This document shows positions 9,836 through 18,468 of a stretch of 64,000 nucleotides of DNA, in pieces; position 1 is the stretch's first letter; every line of letters starts with the position of its first letter. Below the pieces are notes generated by a model. It saw only the letters and a program-made list of their open reading frames with translations. It did not search any database and was not told the DNA's origin. A program made the position numbers and the translations under genes. Source of the stretch: Paraburkholderia elongata (GTDB lineage Bacteria; Pseudomonadota; Gammaproteobacteria; Burkholderiales; Burkholderiaceae); assembly GCF_013177735.1 (NCBI RefSeq), contig NZ_WOEZ01000032.1, positions 109,632 through 173,631 of the forward strand, in the 5' to 3' direction.

Positions 9836-10155
9836 GACGACCACTCCTGCAAAAGTAAGGCATAAAGCGGACCACGGCACGCGCCGCGGCTCTACAACAT
9901 GAGCGCAGTGTGCGCGCATTGGCCGCAATCGTCATTCGGGGTTTATACGAATTTGTACCATCTAGTTAGTTTGTATAAACTGTCGAAAAATTGCGTTATT
10001 GCGGGTGCTTCCGGCCTGCGCCCAGTTGGTTACAGGTAACTAGCTAGACCATTTTTCGCATTGCAACATGGTGGACCGCAAGCCATGCGAACGCGGCACA
10101 GCAACCGCATGGCACCGTCCCAACAGCCGTTTCATTGTTTTTGCAGGAGCCGTTC
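9836..10155. promoter_or_regulatory. Divergent promoter region of the quinate/shikimate cluster
   Basis: No gene in these 320 bases. The middle is AT-rich and holds a perfect inverted repeat, GTTTATAC at 9941-9948 and GTATAAAC at 9973-9980, with 24 bases between. The right half overlaps a second palindrome, AGTTTgtatAAACT (9969-9982). A GTTACagGTAAC palindrome lies at about 10029-10040. These are candidate operators for a cluster regulator; which protein binds is unknown. An AGGAG ribosome site at 10145-10149 serves the gene starting at 10156. Confidence 0.55.
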
Positions 10156-12039
10156 ATGCAACGTTCGATTGCCACCGTGTCGATCAGCGGGACCCTCGTC
10201 GAAAAGCTGACCGCAATCCAGGCGGCGGGCTTTGAAGGCGTCGAGATCTTCGAGAACGATCTGCTGTATTTCGACGGCTCGCCCGCCGATGTGCGGCGCA
10301 TCGCCGGGGATCTCGGGCTGAAGATCATGCTGTTCCAGCCGTTCCGCGATTTCGACGGGGTGAGCCCGGAGCGCCTCGAGCGCAATCTGGATCGGGCGAA
10401 GCGCAAGTTCGACGTAATGCACGAACTGGGTACGGATCGGATTCTGGTGTGCAGCAACGTCTCGCCCGACACCATCGGCGACGATTCGCTGATGACCGAC
10501 CAGCTGGGCGCGCTGGCCCGTGCGGCCGAAGCAGCCGGCGTGATCGCCGGTTATGAGGCGCTCGCGTGGGGCAAGCATGTGAAGACCTACCGCCATGCCT
10601 GGAAGCTCGTCAACGCGGTGAATCACCCGAATCTCGGGCTCGTGCTCGACAGCTTTCATACGCTGTCGCTCAACGATACGGTGGACGCGATTGCCGATAT
10701 TCCGGGCGACCGCATCGCCTTCGTGCAAATCGCCGATGCGCCGAAGCTCGCCATGGATGTGCTCGAATGGAGCCGCCACTACCGCTGCTTTCCCGGTCAG
10801 GGCGATTTCGATCTGGCCGGCTTCACCGCGCAGGTCGTGAAAACCGGCTACGCAGGGCCGCTTTCGCTCGAAATTTTCAACGACGGTTTTCGCGCCGCAC
10901 CGACCGCCATCACCGCGGCGGACGGCCATCGCTCGCTGCTGTTCCTCGAGGAACAGACTCGCGCGCTGCTTGAATCCACCCGGCAGCCGGTCGGCGAGCT
11001 CTATCAGTCGCCCGCCGCGCCTGCGCACGTCGGCTACCAGTTTCTCGAGTTCGCGGTCGATCACACCACCCGCGCTCATCTCGTCGACTGGCTCGGCAAG
11101 TTGCGCTTTCGCCAGGCCGGCCAGCATCGTTCGAAAGATGTGACGTTATTTCAGCACGGCGCGGCGTCGATCGTGCTGAACGCCGAACCGGATTCGTTCG
11201 CCAACGCCTTCTTCCAGCAGCATGGTTTGTCGCTGTGCGCATCGGCGTTTCGAGTGGACGACGCCAATCAGGCGTTCGAGCGCGCCGCCGGGTTCGGCTA
11301 CGCGCCGTTCTCCGGCCAGATCGGGCCGAACGAACGCGTGCTGCCCGCCGTGCAGGCGCCCGACGGCAGCCTGAACTATTTCGTCGACGAGACGCCGGAC
11401 CAGCCCACCCTGTTCGAGGCCGATTTCGTGCTCACGGACGTCAACGGTCCGACTGAAGTGGGGCCGCTCGCGCGCATCGACCACGTCTGCCTGTCCGTGC
11501 CGGCGCCTTCACTGGATACGTGGGTGTTGTTTCTGCGGACCGCGTTCGGCTTCCAGGCCGAGCCAAGCGTGCTGGTGCCCGACCCGTACGGGCTGGTGCG
11601 CAGCCGCGCGCTGCGCAGTCGTGACGGTTCGGTGCGCATCGCACTGAACGCGTCGGTGGACCATCACACGGCGGTGGCCGAGGCATTGCACACCTACCAC
11701 GGCTCGGGCCTGAATCACGTCGCGTTGAGCACCGGCGACATTTTCAGCGCGATTCCCGAATTCGTCGCCGACGGTTTGCCGGTTCTGCGCATCCCGCGCA
11801 ATTACTACGACGATCTCGCCGCCCGCTATGCGCTGCCGGACGAGACGCTCGAGGCGATGCGCGCACACAACATCCTGTACGACCGGGACGAGCGCGGTGG
11901 CGAGTTCTTCCACGCTTACACCGAACAACTGGATCAGCGCTTTTTCCTGGAAATTGTCGAACGGCGCGGCGGCTACGACGGCTATGGCGCAGCCAATGCG
12001 GCTGTGCGGCTCGCGGCGCAGGCTCAGCGCCGTAAATAG
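10156..12039 (+). CDS. quiC: 3-Dehydroshikimate dehydratase, TIM-barrel/HPPD-like fusion (QuiC type)
   Basis: A 627-residue two-domain enzyme predicted to turn 3-dehydroshikimate into protocatechuate. Residues 1 to about 280 are an AP-endonuclease-2/xylose-isomerase-like TIM barrel (SIATVSISGTLVEKL opening; LVLDSFHTLSL and FVQIADAPKL metal-site strands; LSLEIFND). From about 300 the protein resembles 4-hydroxyphenylpyruvate dioxygenase, with vicinal-oxygen-chelate pieces HVCLSVPAPSLDTW and SGLNHVALSTGDIF and a C-terminal FFLEIVERRGGYDGYG. Such fusions are known in Pseudomonas QuiC. The start at 10156 is set by AGGAG seven bases before; an ATG 21 bases earlier lacks this. Confidence 0.85.
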   Translation: MQRSIATVSISGTLVEKLTAIQAAGFEGVEIFENDLLYFDGSPADVRRIAGDLGLKIMLFQPFRDFDGVSPERLERNLDRAKRKFDVMHELGTDRILVCSNVSPDTIGDDSLMTDQLGALARAAEAAGVIAGYEALAWGKHVKTYRHAWKLVNAVNHPNLGLVLDSFHTLSLNDTVDAIADIPGDRIAFVQIADAPKLAMDVLEWSRHYRCFPGQGDFDLAGFTAQVVKTGYAGPLSLEIFNDGFRAAPTAITAADGHRSLLFLEEQTRALLESTRQPVGELYQSPAAPAHVGYQFLEFAVDHTTRAHLVDWLGKLRFRQAGQHRSKDVTLFQHGAASIVLNAEPDSFANAFFQQHGLSLCASAFRVDDANQAFERAAGFGYAPFSGQIGPNERVLPAVQAPDGSLNYFVDETPDQPTLFEADFVLTDVNGPTEVGPLARIDHVCLSVPAPSLDTWVLFLRTAFGFQAEPSVLVPDPYGLVRSRALRSRDGSVRIALNASVDHHTAVAEALHTYHGSGLNHVALSTGDIFSAIPEFVADGLPVLRIPRNYYDDLAARYALPDETLEAMRAHNILYDRDERGGEFFHAYTEQLDQRFFLEIVERRGGYDGYGAANAAVRLAAQAQRRK

Positions 12040-12062
12040 GCGTTCGGCTGACAACGCAGGCG

Positions 12063-12104
12063 GGCTGTGGGCTGTGGGCTGTGGGCTGTGGGCTGTGGGC
12101 TGTG
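12063..12104. repeat. Six tandem copies of GGCTGTG
   Basis: Exact 7-bp tandem repeat (42 bp) between the stop of the dehydratase gene and the lipoprotein gene. It is outside any supported gene and is a candidate phase- or length-variable site. Confidence 0.9.
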
Positions 12105-12277
12105 GTTTGCAGCCTACCGTCTGCGAATTCAGGCGGATCGGGCACAGCCCGTGCTTCATCGGCTTAGCGGACGCCGCACCGATATAATGGCGGTTGATCC
12201 GCGGCCCGGTGCCGCGCGCACTCTGCCCCATGCGGGCGCCGCGCGAACCGTCGGCCGAATGAAACGCCAGGAGAGAT

Positions 12278-12610
12278 ATGAAGAAGTTTGCCGTAGTCCT
12301 GTCAGTTCCCCTGCTTCTCAGCGCTTGCGCGTACTTCCAGAAGAACCCGGATGCCGGCGAGCCCGTCACGGACACCACCACGCAGCGCTCGGTCAACGAT
12401 GTAGTCGCCTGCCTGACACAAGTGGCGACCAGCCACAACGCCGCGTTCAAATCGACCGAAATCCCGCAAGGCCAGATGCTCGACTTCGGCGATTCGAATA
12501 TCGTCAAGGTGCGCAGCGACAACGGCGCGACCACCTACCGCTTCTACGCGGGCAAACGCCACGTGAGCAATCTGTGGATTGAATCAGCGAGCAAAACTTG
12601 CGCGCCGTAA
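12278..12610 (+). CDS. Small putative lipoprotein
   Basis: A 110-residue protein with a lipoprotein signal peptide: basic MKK, hydrophobic stretch, and lipobox LLSAC with Cys17 as the likely lipidation site. The mature part is hydrophilic and has one more cysteine pair (ACLTQ, KTCAP) that could form a disulfide. AGGAGAG sits just before the ATG. I do not recognise a functional family; envelope location is inferred from the signal peptide. Stand-alone gene with a tandem repeat about 175 bases upstream. Confidence 0.75.
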   Translation: MKKFAVVLSVPLLLSACAYFQKNPDAGEPVTDTTTQRSVNDVVACLTQVATSHNAAFKSTEIPQGQMLDFGDSNIVKVRSDNGATTYRFYAGKRHVSNLWIESASKTCAP

Positions 12611-12770
12611 GGTAAGCAAAGGTAATAATCGGCCAAGTGTAACGATCGGTAACTTGTTCCGGCGCAATCATAGTGTCACGGTGTTACATCACAATGGTGT
12701 CTTAAGAATCGTTTAAGACTTCATCCGCATGATCCACCCGACAGACACTATCCCGCACAAGGTGCGCTCC

Positions 12771-13031
12771 ATGAACCAGCCCGATCACAACACGAACGAG
12801 ACGACGGCACCGGCGAAGCGGCCCACAATTCTGCGCCGCCTGCTGAGCCATCACGAACTGGCGACACTGCTGTTGTTGCTGCACGCGCCGATCGACGCGT
12901 CCGCGAAACCCGAGATTCCGCAGCTTCACGAAGCCGGCTTGATCGAAACGGTCTCCGGCGACGCAGGCGCCTCGCATATCCGTCTGACGCCTGAAGGCAA
13001 TGCAGTGCTGCGCGGGCTTGGCGTGAAGTAA
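12771..13031 (+). CDS. Hypothetical protein, possible winged-helix-like
   Basis: An 86-residue protein starting MNQPDHNTNE. After an unstructured polar N-terminus it reads LRRLLSHHELATLLLLLHAP, then IPQLHEAGLIET and IRLTPEGNAVLRGLG. This order of helix, helix and LTPEG-type wing resembles a small MarR-like winged helix, but similarity is only by eye. The frame is open to an ATG at 12729; neither start has a strong ribosome site. Function unknown. Confidence 0.55.
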   Translation: MNQPDHNTNETTAPAKRPTILRRLLSHHELATLLLLLHAPIDASAKPEIPQLHEAGLIETVSGDAGASHIRLTPEGNAVLRGLGVK

Positions 13032-13050
13032 GGCGAGTTTTACGTTTTCA

Positions 13051-13380
13051 TTACGCCTGCCATACGGCGTACCCCGCTTCGCGCAGTCCAATCGCCAATT
13101 CCACTTCCATATCCTGTGCGCCGCGGTAAGGCATTGGATTGAACACTTCATACAATTCGGGCAAGAGGCGCAGGCCGTAATCGCGCACATAGCGATTCGC
13201 CTGAATGCCGGCTTTGTGCCGGTCGAATCTCAGATCCGGATCCAGTCCCGTCATTCCCACGTACACGCAAGGCTTGTCGAACCGGTAATCCGGATTCGCG
13301 CGGCGAAAGCGCGCCTCGTTCCAGACGGTGTCGTCCAGCGCGACGACGTAGACGTAGTAATGATGCTTGCGACGAACCAT
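13051..13380 (-). CDS. Hypothetical protein with GIY-YIG-like pattern
   Basis: A 109-residue protein. The N-terminal half reads YYVYVVALD, then PCVYVGMTGLDPDLRFDRHKAG. The YVY and VYVGMTG strands followed by an Arg/His-Lys-Gly helix resemble the GIY-YIG nuclease core, though a classical downstream catalytic glutamate was not firmly placed (candidates lie in LLPELYEVFN or MEVELAIGLREAG). It may be a nuclease-like protein or a degenerate relative. It lies 12 bases downstream of the AraC-type regulator on the same strand. Confidence 0.55.
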   Translation of the reverse strand: MVRRKHHYYVYVVALDDTVWNEARFRRANPDYRFDKPCVYVGMTGLDPDLRFDRHKAGIQANRYVRDYGLRLLPELYEVFNPMPYRGAQDMEVELAIGLREAGYAVWQA

Positions 13381-13392
13381 GTGTGCCGCGGC

Positions 13393-14160
13393 TCAGCTTC
13401 GCGAGGTTCCGTGCAGCAGCATCCGGTACTCGGTCGGCGTGATGCCAACGGTCGCCTTGAATTGGCGCGTAAAGGCGCTGTGGTCGGTGTAGCCGCAGAG
13501 CGCGGCGACGTCGGTGACCTTGTCGTGCGAAACCAGCAGCGCGGTGGCGGCGTCCAGCCGCGTTTTCAGCAACACCTGGCGCGGCGTCAAATGAAACACT
13601 TTGTGAAAGTAGCGCTCCAGTTGCGCTACCGACATATCCGCCATTGCCGCAAGCTGTTTCAGATTTAACGGCTGCACGTAGTTTTCCTGAATGGACTGCA
13701 CCACCGCGGCCAGCCGGCTGTAAGCGGGATGACTGCTTTCGTCCGCTTTCAGGTCGCGGGAGATGCCGGCGAGGCCGACCACCTTGCCCGCCGGATCGCG
13801 CAACGGCTGCTTGCAGGTCAGGCACCAACCCGGCTGGCGGCCGGGATACAGGTGCAATTCCAGCTGATCGATCATCTGGCTGCCGACGTTGATGATCGCT
13901 TTGTCCTGTGCGGTGTAGATTCGACCGAAGCGGCGCGGGAAGACGTCCTCGGCGGTCTTGCCGAGCAAGGCGGCCTTTTCCTTGAAACCACAGCGCGAAG
14001 CCAGCGTGCGATTGACCAGCGCGTACCGAGCGTGCGCGTCCTTGACGAAGAACACGACGTCCGGCATCGCGTCGAACACGGGCTCGAGCAAAGTGAAATG
14101 CGACAGCATGCCGGACAGCGTTGCGTCGTCCGGTTCGAGCGGATGAGCCAGCGTGTTCAT
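13393..14160 (-). CDS. AraC family regulator with N-terminal PAS domain
   Basis: A 255-residue regulator. Residues about 25-140 form a PAS-like sensor (DVVFFVKDAHARYALVNRTL, then LTCKQPLRDPAGKVVGLAGISRD). Residues about 155-250 are an AraC DNA-binding domain with two helix-turn-helix units (LKQLAAMADMSVAQLERYF and VTDVAALCGYTDHSAFTRQF). The start at 14160 (MNTLAHPLEPDD) begins just before the PAS domain; the frame upstream is alanine-rich repeat-like sequence and is not convincing. It lies next to the hydroxyproline genes on the same strand and is the likely activator of that cluster (inference). Confidence 0.85.
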   Translation of the reverse strand: MNTLAHPLEPDDATLSGMLSHFTLLEPVFDAMPDVVFFVKDAHARYALVNRTLASRCGFKEKAALLGKTAEDVFPRRFGRIYTAQDKAIINVGSQMIDQLELHLYPGRQPGWCLTCKQPLRDPAGKVVGLAGISRDLKADESSHPAYSRLAAVVQSIQENYVQPLNLKQLAAMADMSVAQLERYFHKVFHLTPRQVLLKTRLDAATALLVSHDKVTDVAALCGYTDHSAFTRQFKATVGITPTEYRMLLHGTSRS

Positions 14161-14381
14161 CGTGCGGGTTCCGTGGTCGGTGCGGTTTTGCGTTGGTGCG
14201 GTGGTCGTGCGATGTCGGTGCGCTCTCGCCGGTGCATTCGCGGGTGCTTTTGCTCCTGCATTTGCCGGCACGTTCATCATGCGCGCAGCTATGCGGTCGG
14301 GCGTTTGCGGGCGCTCGCTTGCGCTCGATTATAGGACCACGCGGCTGGGGACAATATCCAGCGGCCGCATGGATGCTGGTG

Positions 14382-15677
14382 TCATTCAGCCGGCGGTGGC
14401 TCCCCGCCCGCCGCCATCAACGTACCGATTTGCGCCGGACTGAACGGCGGGCGCGGAGCAGCGGCTTCCCAGCCGAAATACAGCCCAGCCGCGGCGCCGC
14501 AGATTCGTCCCTGGCATGCGCCCATCCCGCAGCGGGTATGCAGCTTGGCCTCGCGCCAATCCGGATAGACGCGCACCTCGCCGAGGCTGACGTCTTCGCA
14601 ACGGCAGAGCAGCGTGGCGTCGTCGGGTGGCGTGCGCGCGGCGGCTTGCAGGGCAAACGCCGCTTCGACGCGCTTGCCGAAACGGCGCCATCGGGCTCGT
14701 TGCGCATGCAGTGCGGTGCGGTTTGCCGAGGTACGGCTTGCCGGGGCGCCGCTCGCGGAGAGCCCGGCGATCTCGCCTTCCACACCCGCCAGTTCCGCAC
14801 CGCCGACGCCCGTGCATTCGCCGGCCGCCAGCACGCCGTCCACTGAAGTCCGCTGCTCACTGTCGACGACGATCTCACCCGCTTCGTTGCTAGCACAGCC
14901 GAGTGCTTGCGCGAGCGTGATATTCGGCACGAGTCCATAGCCGCAGGCGATGCGGTCGCAGTCGAGCGTCGACTCCTGCTGACCGCGCAGGATCGTCACG
15001 CGCTCAACGCGGCCATCGCCATCAGCTTGCCGGACGATGCTGCCGGTCCAGTAACGCACTCGTGCGAAACCGCGCGTCATGGCAATGGCTTGCCGCAACT
15101 TCGCCGGCTCGCCTAACAGAGAGATTCCGAATCGGGCGACCTCGAACGCCGACGCCTGCTCCACTACCGCCACCACCTGCGCCCCGGCAACACGCGCGGT
15201 GGCGAGCGCGGCGATCAGCAGAGGACCGCTGCCTGCAATCACGATCCGTTCGCCGCGCACCGGCATGCCGCCTTTGATGAGTGCCTGCAGCGCGCCAGCA
15301 CCGGTCACGCCGGGCAGCGTCCAGCCGGCGAATGGCAATAGCCGCTCGCGCGCGCCGGTCGCGAGGATCAATCGATCGTAGCTGATAGACACGCCACCAT
15401 GCTCAGCCGACTCAAGCAGCAAACCGCGCGAGCCCAAAGGCGCGATCACGCGAGTCGACGGCAAAAGGATGACGTTGGTTTGCATGCGTAAGGCTTCGAG
15501 CAGCGCGTGTAACTGAGCTTGCGGCGGATGGCCGGGACCTTGACGCCAGATTTGACCACCGGCGCGCGGACTGTCGTCGAGCAACGCGACCGTGGCGCCC
15601 TCGCGCGCCGCGGCCTGCGCGGCGCTCAACCCGGCCGGACCGGCGCCTACCACGACGATATCGAAGTGCTGCTTCAT
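14382..15677 (-). CDS. D-hydroxyproline dehydrogenase, FAD/NAD-binding (alpha) subunit
   Basis: A 431-residue flavoprotein of the opine/hydrogen-cyanide-synthase/hydroxyproline dehydrogenase type. It has the N-terminal FAD motif VVVGAGPAGLSAAQAAAREG, a second nucleotide motif IVIAGSGPLLIAALA, and a C-terminal cysteine cluster (CRCEDVS near 365, CGMGACQGRICG near 395) expected to hold an Fe-S centre. Its start overlaps the 2Fe-2S subunit stop by four bases. Together with the next two genes it should form a membrane-linked heterotrimer that oxidises cis-4-hydroxy-D-proline to pyrroline-4-hydroxy-2-carboxylate. Substrate is inferred from the adjacent epimerase and deaminase. Confidence 0.82.
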   Translation of the reverse strand: MKQHFDIVVVGAGPAGLSAAQAAAREGATVALLDDSPRAGGQIWRQGPGHPPQAQLHALLEALRMQTNVILLPSTRVIAPLGSRGLLLESAEHGGVSISYDRLILATGARERLLPFAGWTLPGVTGAGALQALIKGGMPVRGERIVIAGSGPLLIAALATARVAGAQVVAVVEQASAFEVARFGISLLGEPAKLRQAIAMTRGFARVRYWTGSIVRQADGDGRVERVTILRGQQESTLDCDRIACGYGLVPNITLAQALGCASNEAGEIVVDSEQRTSVDGVLAAGECTGVGGAELAGVEGEIAGLSASGAPASRTSANRTALHAQRARWRRFGKRVEAAFALQAAARTPPDDATLLCRCEDVSLGEVRVYPDWREAKLHTRCGMGACQGRICGAAAGLYFGWEAAAPRPPFSPAQIGTLMAAGGEPPPAE

Positions 15678-16048
15678 CGTGTGCCCGTGGTGGTAGTCCC
15701 GTTAGGCCTGTTGGTCCCATTGGATACGTTGGTCCCATTGGCTACGTTGGTCCCGCTGGCTACGTTGGCTGCATCGGCCGAGGCCGTGGCGGCAGTCGTC
15801 CAAACCACTTGCCCTTCGCGACAAAGAATCTGACACGCCAACGCATGCGCCCGCCCGTCGATCATGACGCGGCACTCCTGGCACACGCCCATCCCGCACA
15901 GTGCTGCGCGCGGCTGGCCGCTAACCGACGTCCGCGTGCCGCTCACACCCGCTACGACAAGCGCCGCGGCCACGGTCGACCCCGCTTCGACCACGGCGCT
16001 TCTACCGTCGATCGTCAAGTGGACGCATGCTGCATCGGCGTTAGTCAT
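15674..16048 (-). CDS. D-hydroxyproline dehydrogenase, small 2Fe-2S (gamma) subunit
   Basis: A 124-residue ferredoxin-like subunit. The core has the 2Fe-2S ligand pattern CGMGVCQECR followed by a distal Cys (ALACQILC). The start at 16048 gives an 8-bp overlap with the upstream FAD subunit gene; the longer frame to 16090 lies wholly inside that gene. After the core, the C-terminus is a low-complexity tail of repeated N-G-T-N units encoded by an 18-bp DNA repeat, which is not expected in this family. The core is known for electron transfer between flavin subunits; the tail has no known role. Confidence 0.8.
   Translation of the reverse strand: MTNADAACVHLTIDGRSAVVEAGSTVAAALVVAGVSGTRTSVSGQPRAALCGMGVCQECRVMIDGRAHALACQILCREGQVVWTTAATASADAANVASGTNVANGTNVSNGTNRPNGTTTTGTR
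15711..15764. repeat. Three 18-bp tandem repeats within the 2Fe-2S subunit gene
   Basis: Units TTGGTCCCATTGGATACG, TTGGTCCCATTGGCTACG and a third with two changes are adjacent, with a decayed partial unit at 15694-15710. On the coding strand they give the Gly-Thr-Asn-rich tail. Unit length is a multiple of three, so copy change would keep the frame. Confidence 0.9.
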
Positions 16049-17168
16049 AGGCCACCTCTTGCGCAAAACGGCCCGGCAAGTACGGCTCAAACGGAATCGG
16101 TGCGGCGTTCCCAGTGATTTGCGCGGCGAGCAACTTTGCGCTCGCCAGCGAGGTCGTCACGCCAAGACCCTCGTGTCCAACTGCGAGCCACACGCCGGGT
16201 GAAAAATCGCCAGCCGGACCGATCAAGGGCAATCCGTCAGGCGACGCAGCGCGAAAGCCGGTCCACGCGCGGATGCCACTGAGTGTCGGCAGGACCGGCA
16301 GATAGTACGCGGCGCGCTGCAGCATCTGAGCGAGCACCGGCATGTCGACGGCGGAATCGGTCATATCGAACTGGCGCGACGAGCCGATCAGCAACTGGCC
16401 TGTCGGCCGCGGCTGTGCATTGAACGCCACCGAAGTGCCGGCCGCATGATGCGCGCTCTTGATGTAGCCGAGTTCGAGCAGTTGATGGCGAATGAGTCCG
16501 GGGTAACGGTCGGTGATCAGCAAATGACCTTTTTTCGGCTGCAACGGGAGCGACCTCAGCAGTTGTTGAGCGCCCAGACCATTGGCAACGATCACATGCG
16601 CGGCGCTGATGTGTTCGCCATCGGCCAGCGTCACGCCGCTAGCATTGATTGCAGTAACCCGCGTGCCGAGCCGCACACGTATATTCTCGACTCCTGAGGA
16701 TTTCGTCAGCAGCCATTCGGCAACGGTGGGCGCATACACGATGCTGTCGTGCTCGATCCTAAAGCCGCCCGCCATCGAGTGCGCCAGCGCCGATTCAGAC
16801 GTTCGCAGCTCGAACGCGTCGAGCAATTGTGCACAGACGCCCTGTGCTTCGAACGCGGCATGCATGGTGCGAGCGGCTTGCCATTCCTCATCGTCGGCTG
16901 CGACCCATAGCGTGCCGCAGCGCGCGAACGCGTCGCGCATGCGCAGTTGCGGCGCGAGCGCCAGCCACAAGTCGCGCGAATAGCGGCTCAACGTGAATTC
17001 CGCGGGAGAGTCGTTCATCACGACGATATGGCCCATGCCCGCCGCCGTCGCGCCGCCGCCGATGCCTTGTGCGTCGAGTACCTCGACCCGCATGCCGAGC
17101 GCGGCCAGCTCCGCCGCGCAAGCCGCGCCGACAATGCCAGCCCCGACGATCAACACGTCCGCCGTCAT
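16041..17168 (-). CDS. lhpB: D-hydroxyproline dehydrogenase, FAD oxidase (beta) subunit
   Basis: A 375-residue DAO/glycine-oxidase-like flavoenzyme, the catalytic amino-acid oxidising subunit. The N-terminus is [21 protein letters not shown] with the Rossmann glycines, and the C-terminus has [18 protein letters not shown] and [18 protein letters not shown], typical of the family. Its start overlaps the epimerase stop by four bases (17165-17168) and its end overlaps the 2Fe-2S subunit by eight, so four genes are translationally coupled. Related three-subunit enzymes are known in Pseudomonas hydroxyproline clusters. Confidence 0.83.
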   Translation of the reverse strand: MTADVLIVGAGIVGAACAAELAALGMRVEVLDAQGIGGGATAAGMGHIVVMNDSPAEFTLSRYSRDLWLALAPQLRMRDAFARCGTLWVAADDEEWQAARTMHAAFEAQGVCAQLLDAFELRTSESALAHSMAGGFRIEHDSIVYAPTVAEWLLTKSSGVENIRVRLGTRVTAINASGVTLADGEHISAAHVIVANGLGAQQLLRSLPLQPKKGHLLITDRYPGLIRHQLLELGYIKSAHHAAGTSVAFNAQPRPTGQLLIGSSRQFDMTDSAVDMPVLAQMLQRAAYYLPVLPTLSGIRAWTGFRAASPDGLPLIGPAGDFSPGVWLAVGHEGLGVTTSLASAKLLAAQITGNAAPIPFEPYLPGRFAQEVAYD

Positions 17169-18112
17169 GCCGTGCGGATGCCCCACGCGAACGGGTCGCG
17201 CTCGTCGAAACACAAACGCCCTTCAGCCATGATGTGCGCGTGGCCGGTGATGGTCGGAATCACCGAGACACCGTCGCCGGCGTGACGATAGCTCGCCTCG
17301 AATACGCTGCCGATGATGCTCTCCTGCCGCCACACCGCGCCTTCTACGAGCTTGCCATCGGCGGCGAGGCAGGCGATTTTCGCGCTCGTGCCGGTACCGC
17401 ACGGCGAGCGGTCGTACGCGTTGCCGGGACAGAGGACGAAGCTGCGGCTGTCGATGCCGTCGCGCGAGCCGGGGCCAAAGAGTTCGATGTGGTCGATCAA
17501 AGCGCCGTCCGCGCCGGTGATGCGCTGCGCGATCAGCGCGTCGCGGATTGCCGAACTGAACGCGGTCAGCTCGGCAATCCGCGCCGCCTCCAGCGCGCGT
17601 CCGTGGTCGGCGACGAGAAAGAACCAGTTGCCGCCCCAGCCGATGTCGCCACTCAAGCTGCCGTAGCCCGGCACGTCCACCGGCACGCCTTGCCGGTAGC
17701 GATAAGCCGGCACGTTGCGCACGGCCACACTACCGTCCTCGTTGAGCGTCGCCTCGACGATGCCGACCGGCGTTTCGATCCGATGACGCCCCGGCCCGAT
17801 CCGCCCCATGTGCGCAAGCGAGACGACGAGGCCGATCGTGCCGTGCCCGCACATGCCGAGATAGCCCACGTTGTTGAAGAAAATCACGCCGGCCGCGCAC
17901 GCAGGGTCGTCCGGCTCGCACAGCAGCGCGCCGACTACCACGTCCGAGCTGCGCGGTTCGGTGACGATGCCCGCGCGCCAGTCGTCGAAATGCGTGCGCA
18001 ACACGTCGAGACGTTGCGCCAGCGTGCCGCCGCCAAGCTCCGGGCCACCCGACACCACCAGGCGGGTCGGTTCACCGCCGGTGTGCGAGTCGATGATATC
18101 GAGGGTTTTCAT
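17165..18112 (-). CDS. lhpA: 4-Hydroxyproline 2-epimerase (proline racemase family)
   Basis: A 315-residue cofactor-independent racemase. Both catalytic cysteines are present: MCGHGTIG near residue 88 and [10 protein letters not shown] near residue 236. This marks an epimerase/racemase rather than the dehydratase branch, where one Cys is replaced by Thr. The opening [17 protein letters not shown] is typical of hydroxyproline epimerases. It is the first gene of the minus-strand operon and should convert trans-4-hydroxy-L-proline to cis-4-hydroxy-D-proline. The frame extends 65 codons further upstream, through the putative operator, and was not used. Confidence 0.9.
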   Translation of the reverse strand: MKTLDIIDSHTGGEPTRLVVSGGPELGGGTLAQRLDVLRTHFDDWRAGIVTEPRSSDVVVGALLCEPDDPACAAGVIFFNNVGYLGMCGHGTIGLVVSLAHMGRIGPGRHRIETPVGIVEATLNEDGSVAVRNVPAYRYRQGVPVDVPGYGSLSGDIGWGGNWFFLVADHGRALEAARIAELTAFSSAIRDALIAQRITGADGALIDHIELFGPGSRDGIDSRSFVLCPGNAYDRSPCGTGTSAKIACLAADGKLVEGAVWRQESIIGSVFEASYRHAGDGVSVIPTITGHAHIMAEGRLCFDERDPFAWGIRTA

Positions 18113-18169
18113 GATGCACATGGTAGGAATGCCGGACGTCGGAGTCTTGGTGTGCTTAAGCGTGGATTG

Positions 18170-18385
18170 TGACGATTTCAGCATAGCCTTTGCGCCCGTG
18201 CTCGCCCGCTTCGATCTTTGAAAACGGGCAAAGTCCACGCCTGAACAGCGCATGGCAACCGAACTCAAGAACGCACGGAAGGCCCTGCCCATGCGACTTC
18301 GACACATTTTGCGTGCTGTCCTGAAATAGCCAGCCTGCCTGACCTTGCTGGGCTTACAGGCATCGTCACTATGCTGAAATCGTCA
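18170..18385. promoter_or_regulatory. Paired 17-bp inverted operator candidates in the hydroxyproline divergent region
   Basis: TGACGATTTCAGCATAG at 18170-18186 recurs exactly as its reverse complement at 18369-18385, 182 bases away. One copy sits about 58 bases before the epimerase start and the other about 84 bases before the deaminase start. A further palindrome, GCGTGAaTCACGC, lies at 18394-18406. The whole divergent region (18113-18468) has no supported gene. Binding by the AraC-type regulator encoded at 13393-14160 is inference. Confidence 0.75.
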
Positions 18386-18468
18386 TCCGTCACGCGTGAA
18401 TCACGCAAGACGGCGGCATTTTCCCTGCTTACACTGCGCTTCAACTCAACACACTCAGGAGAGCAGTC

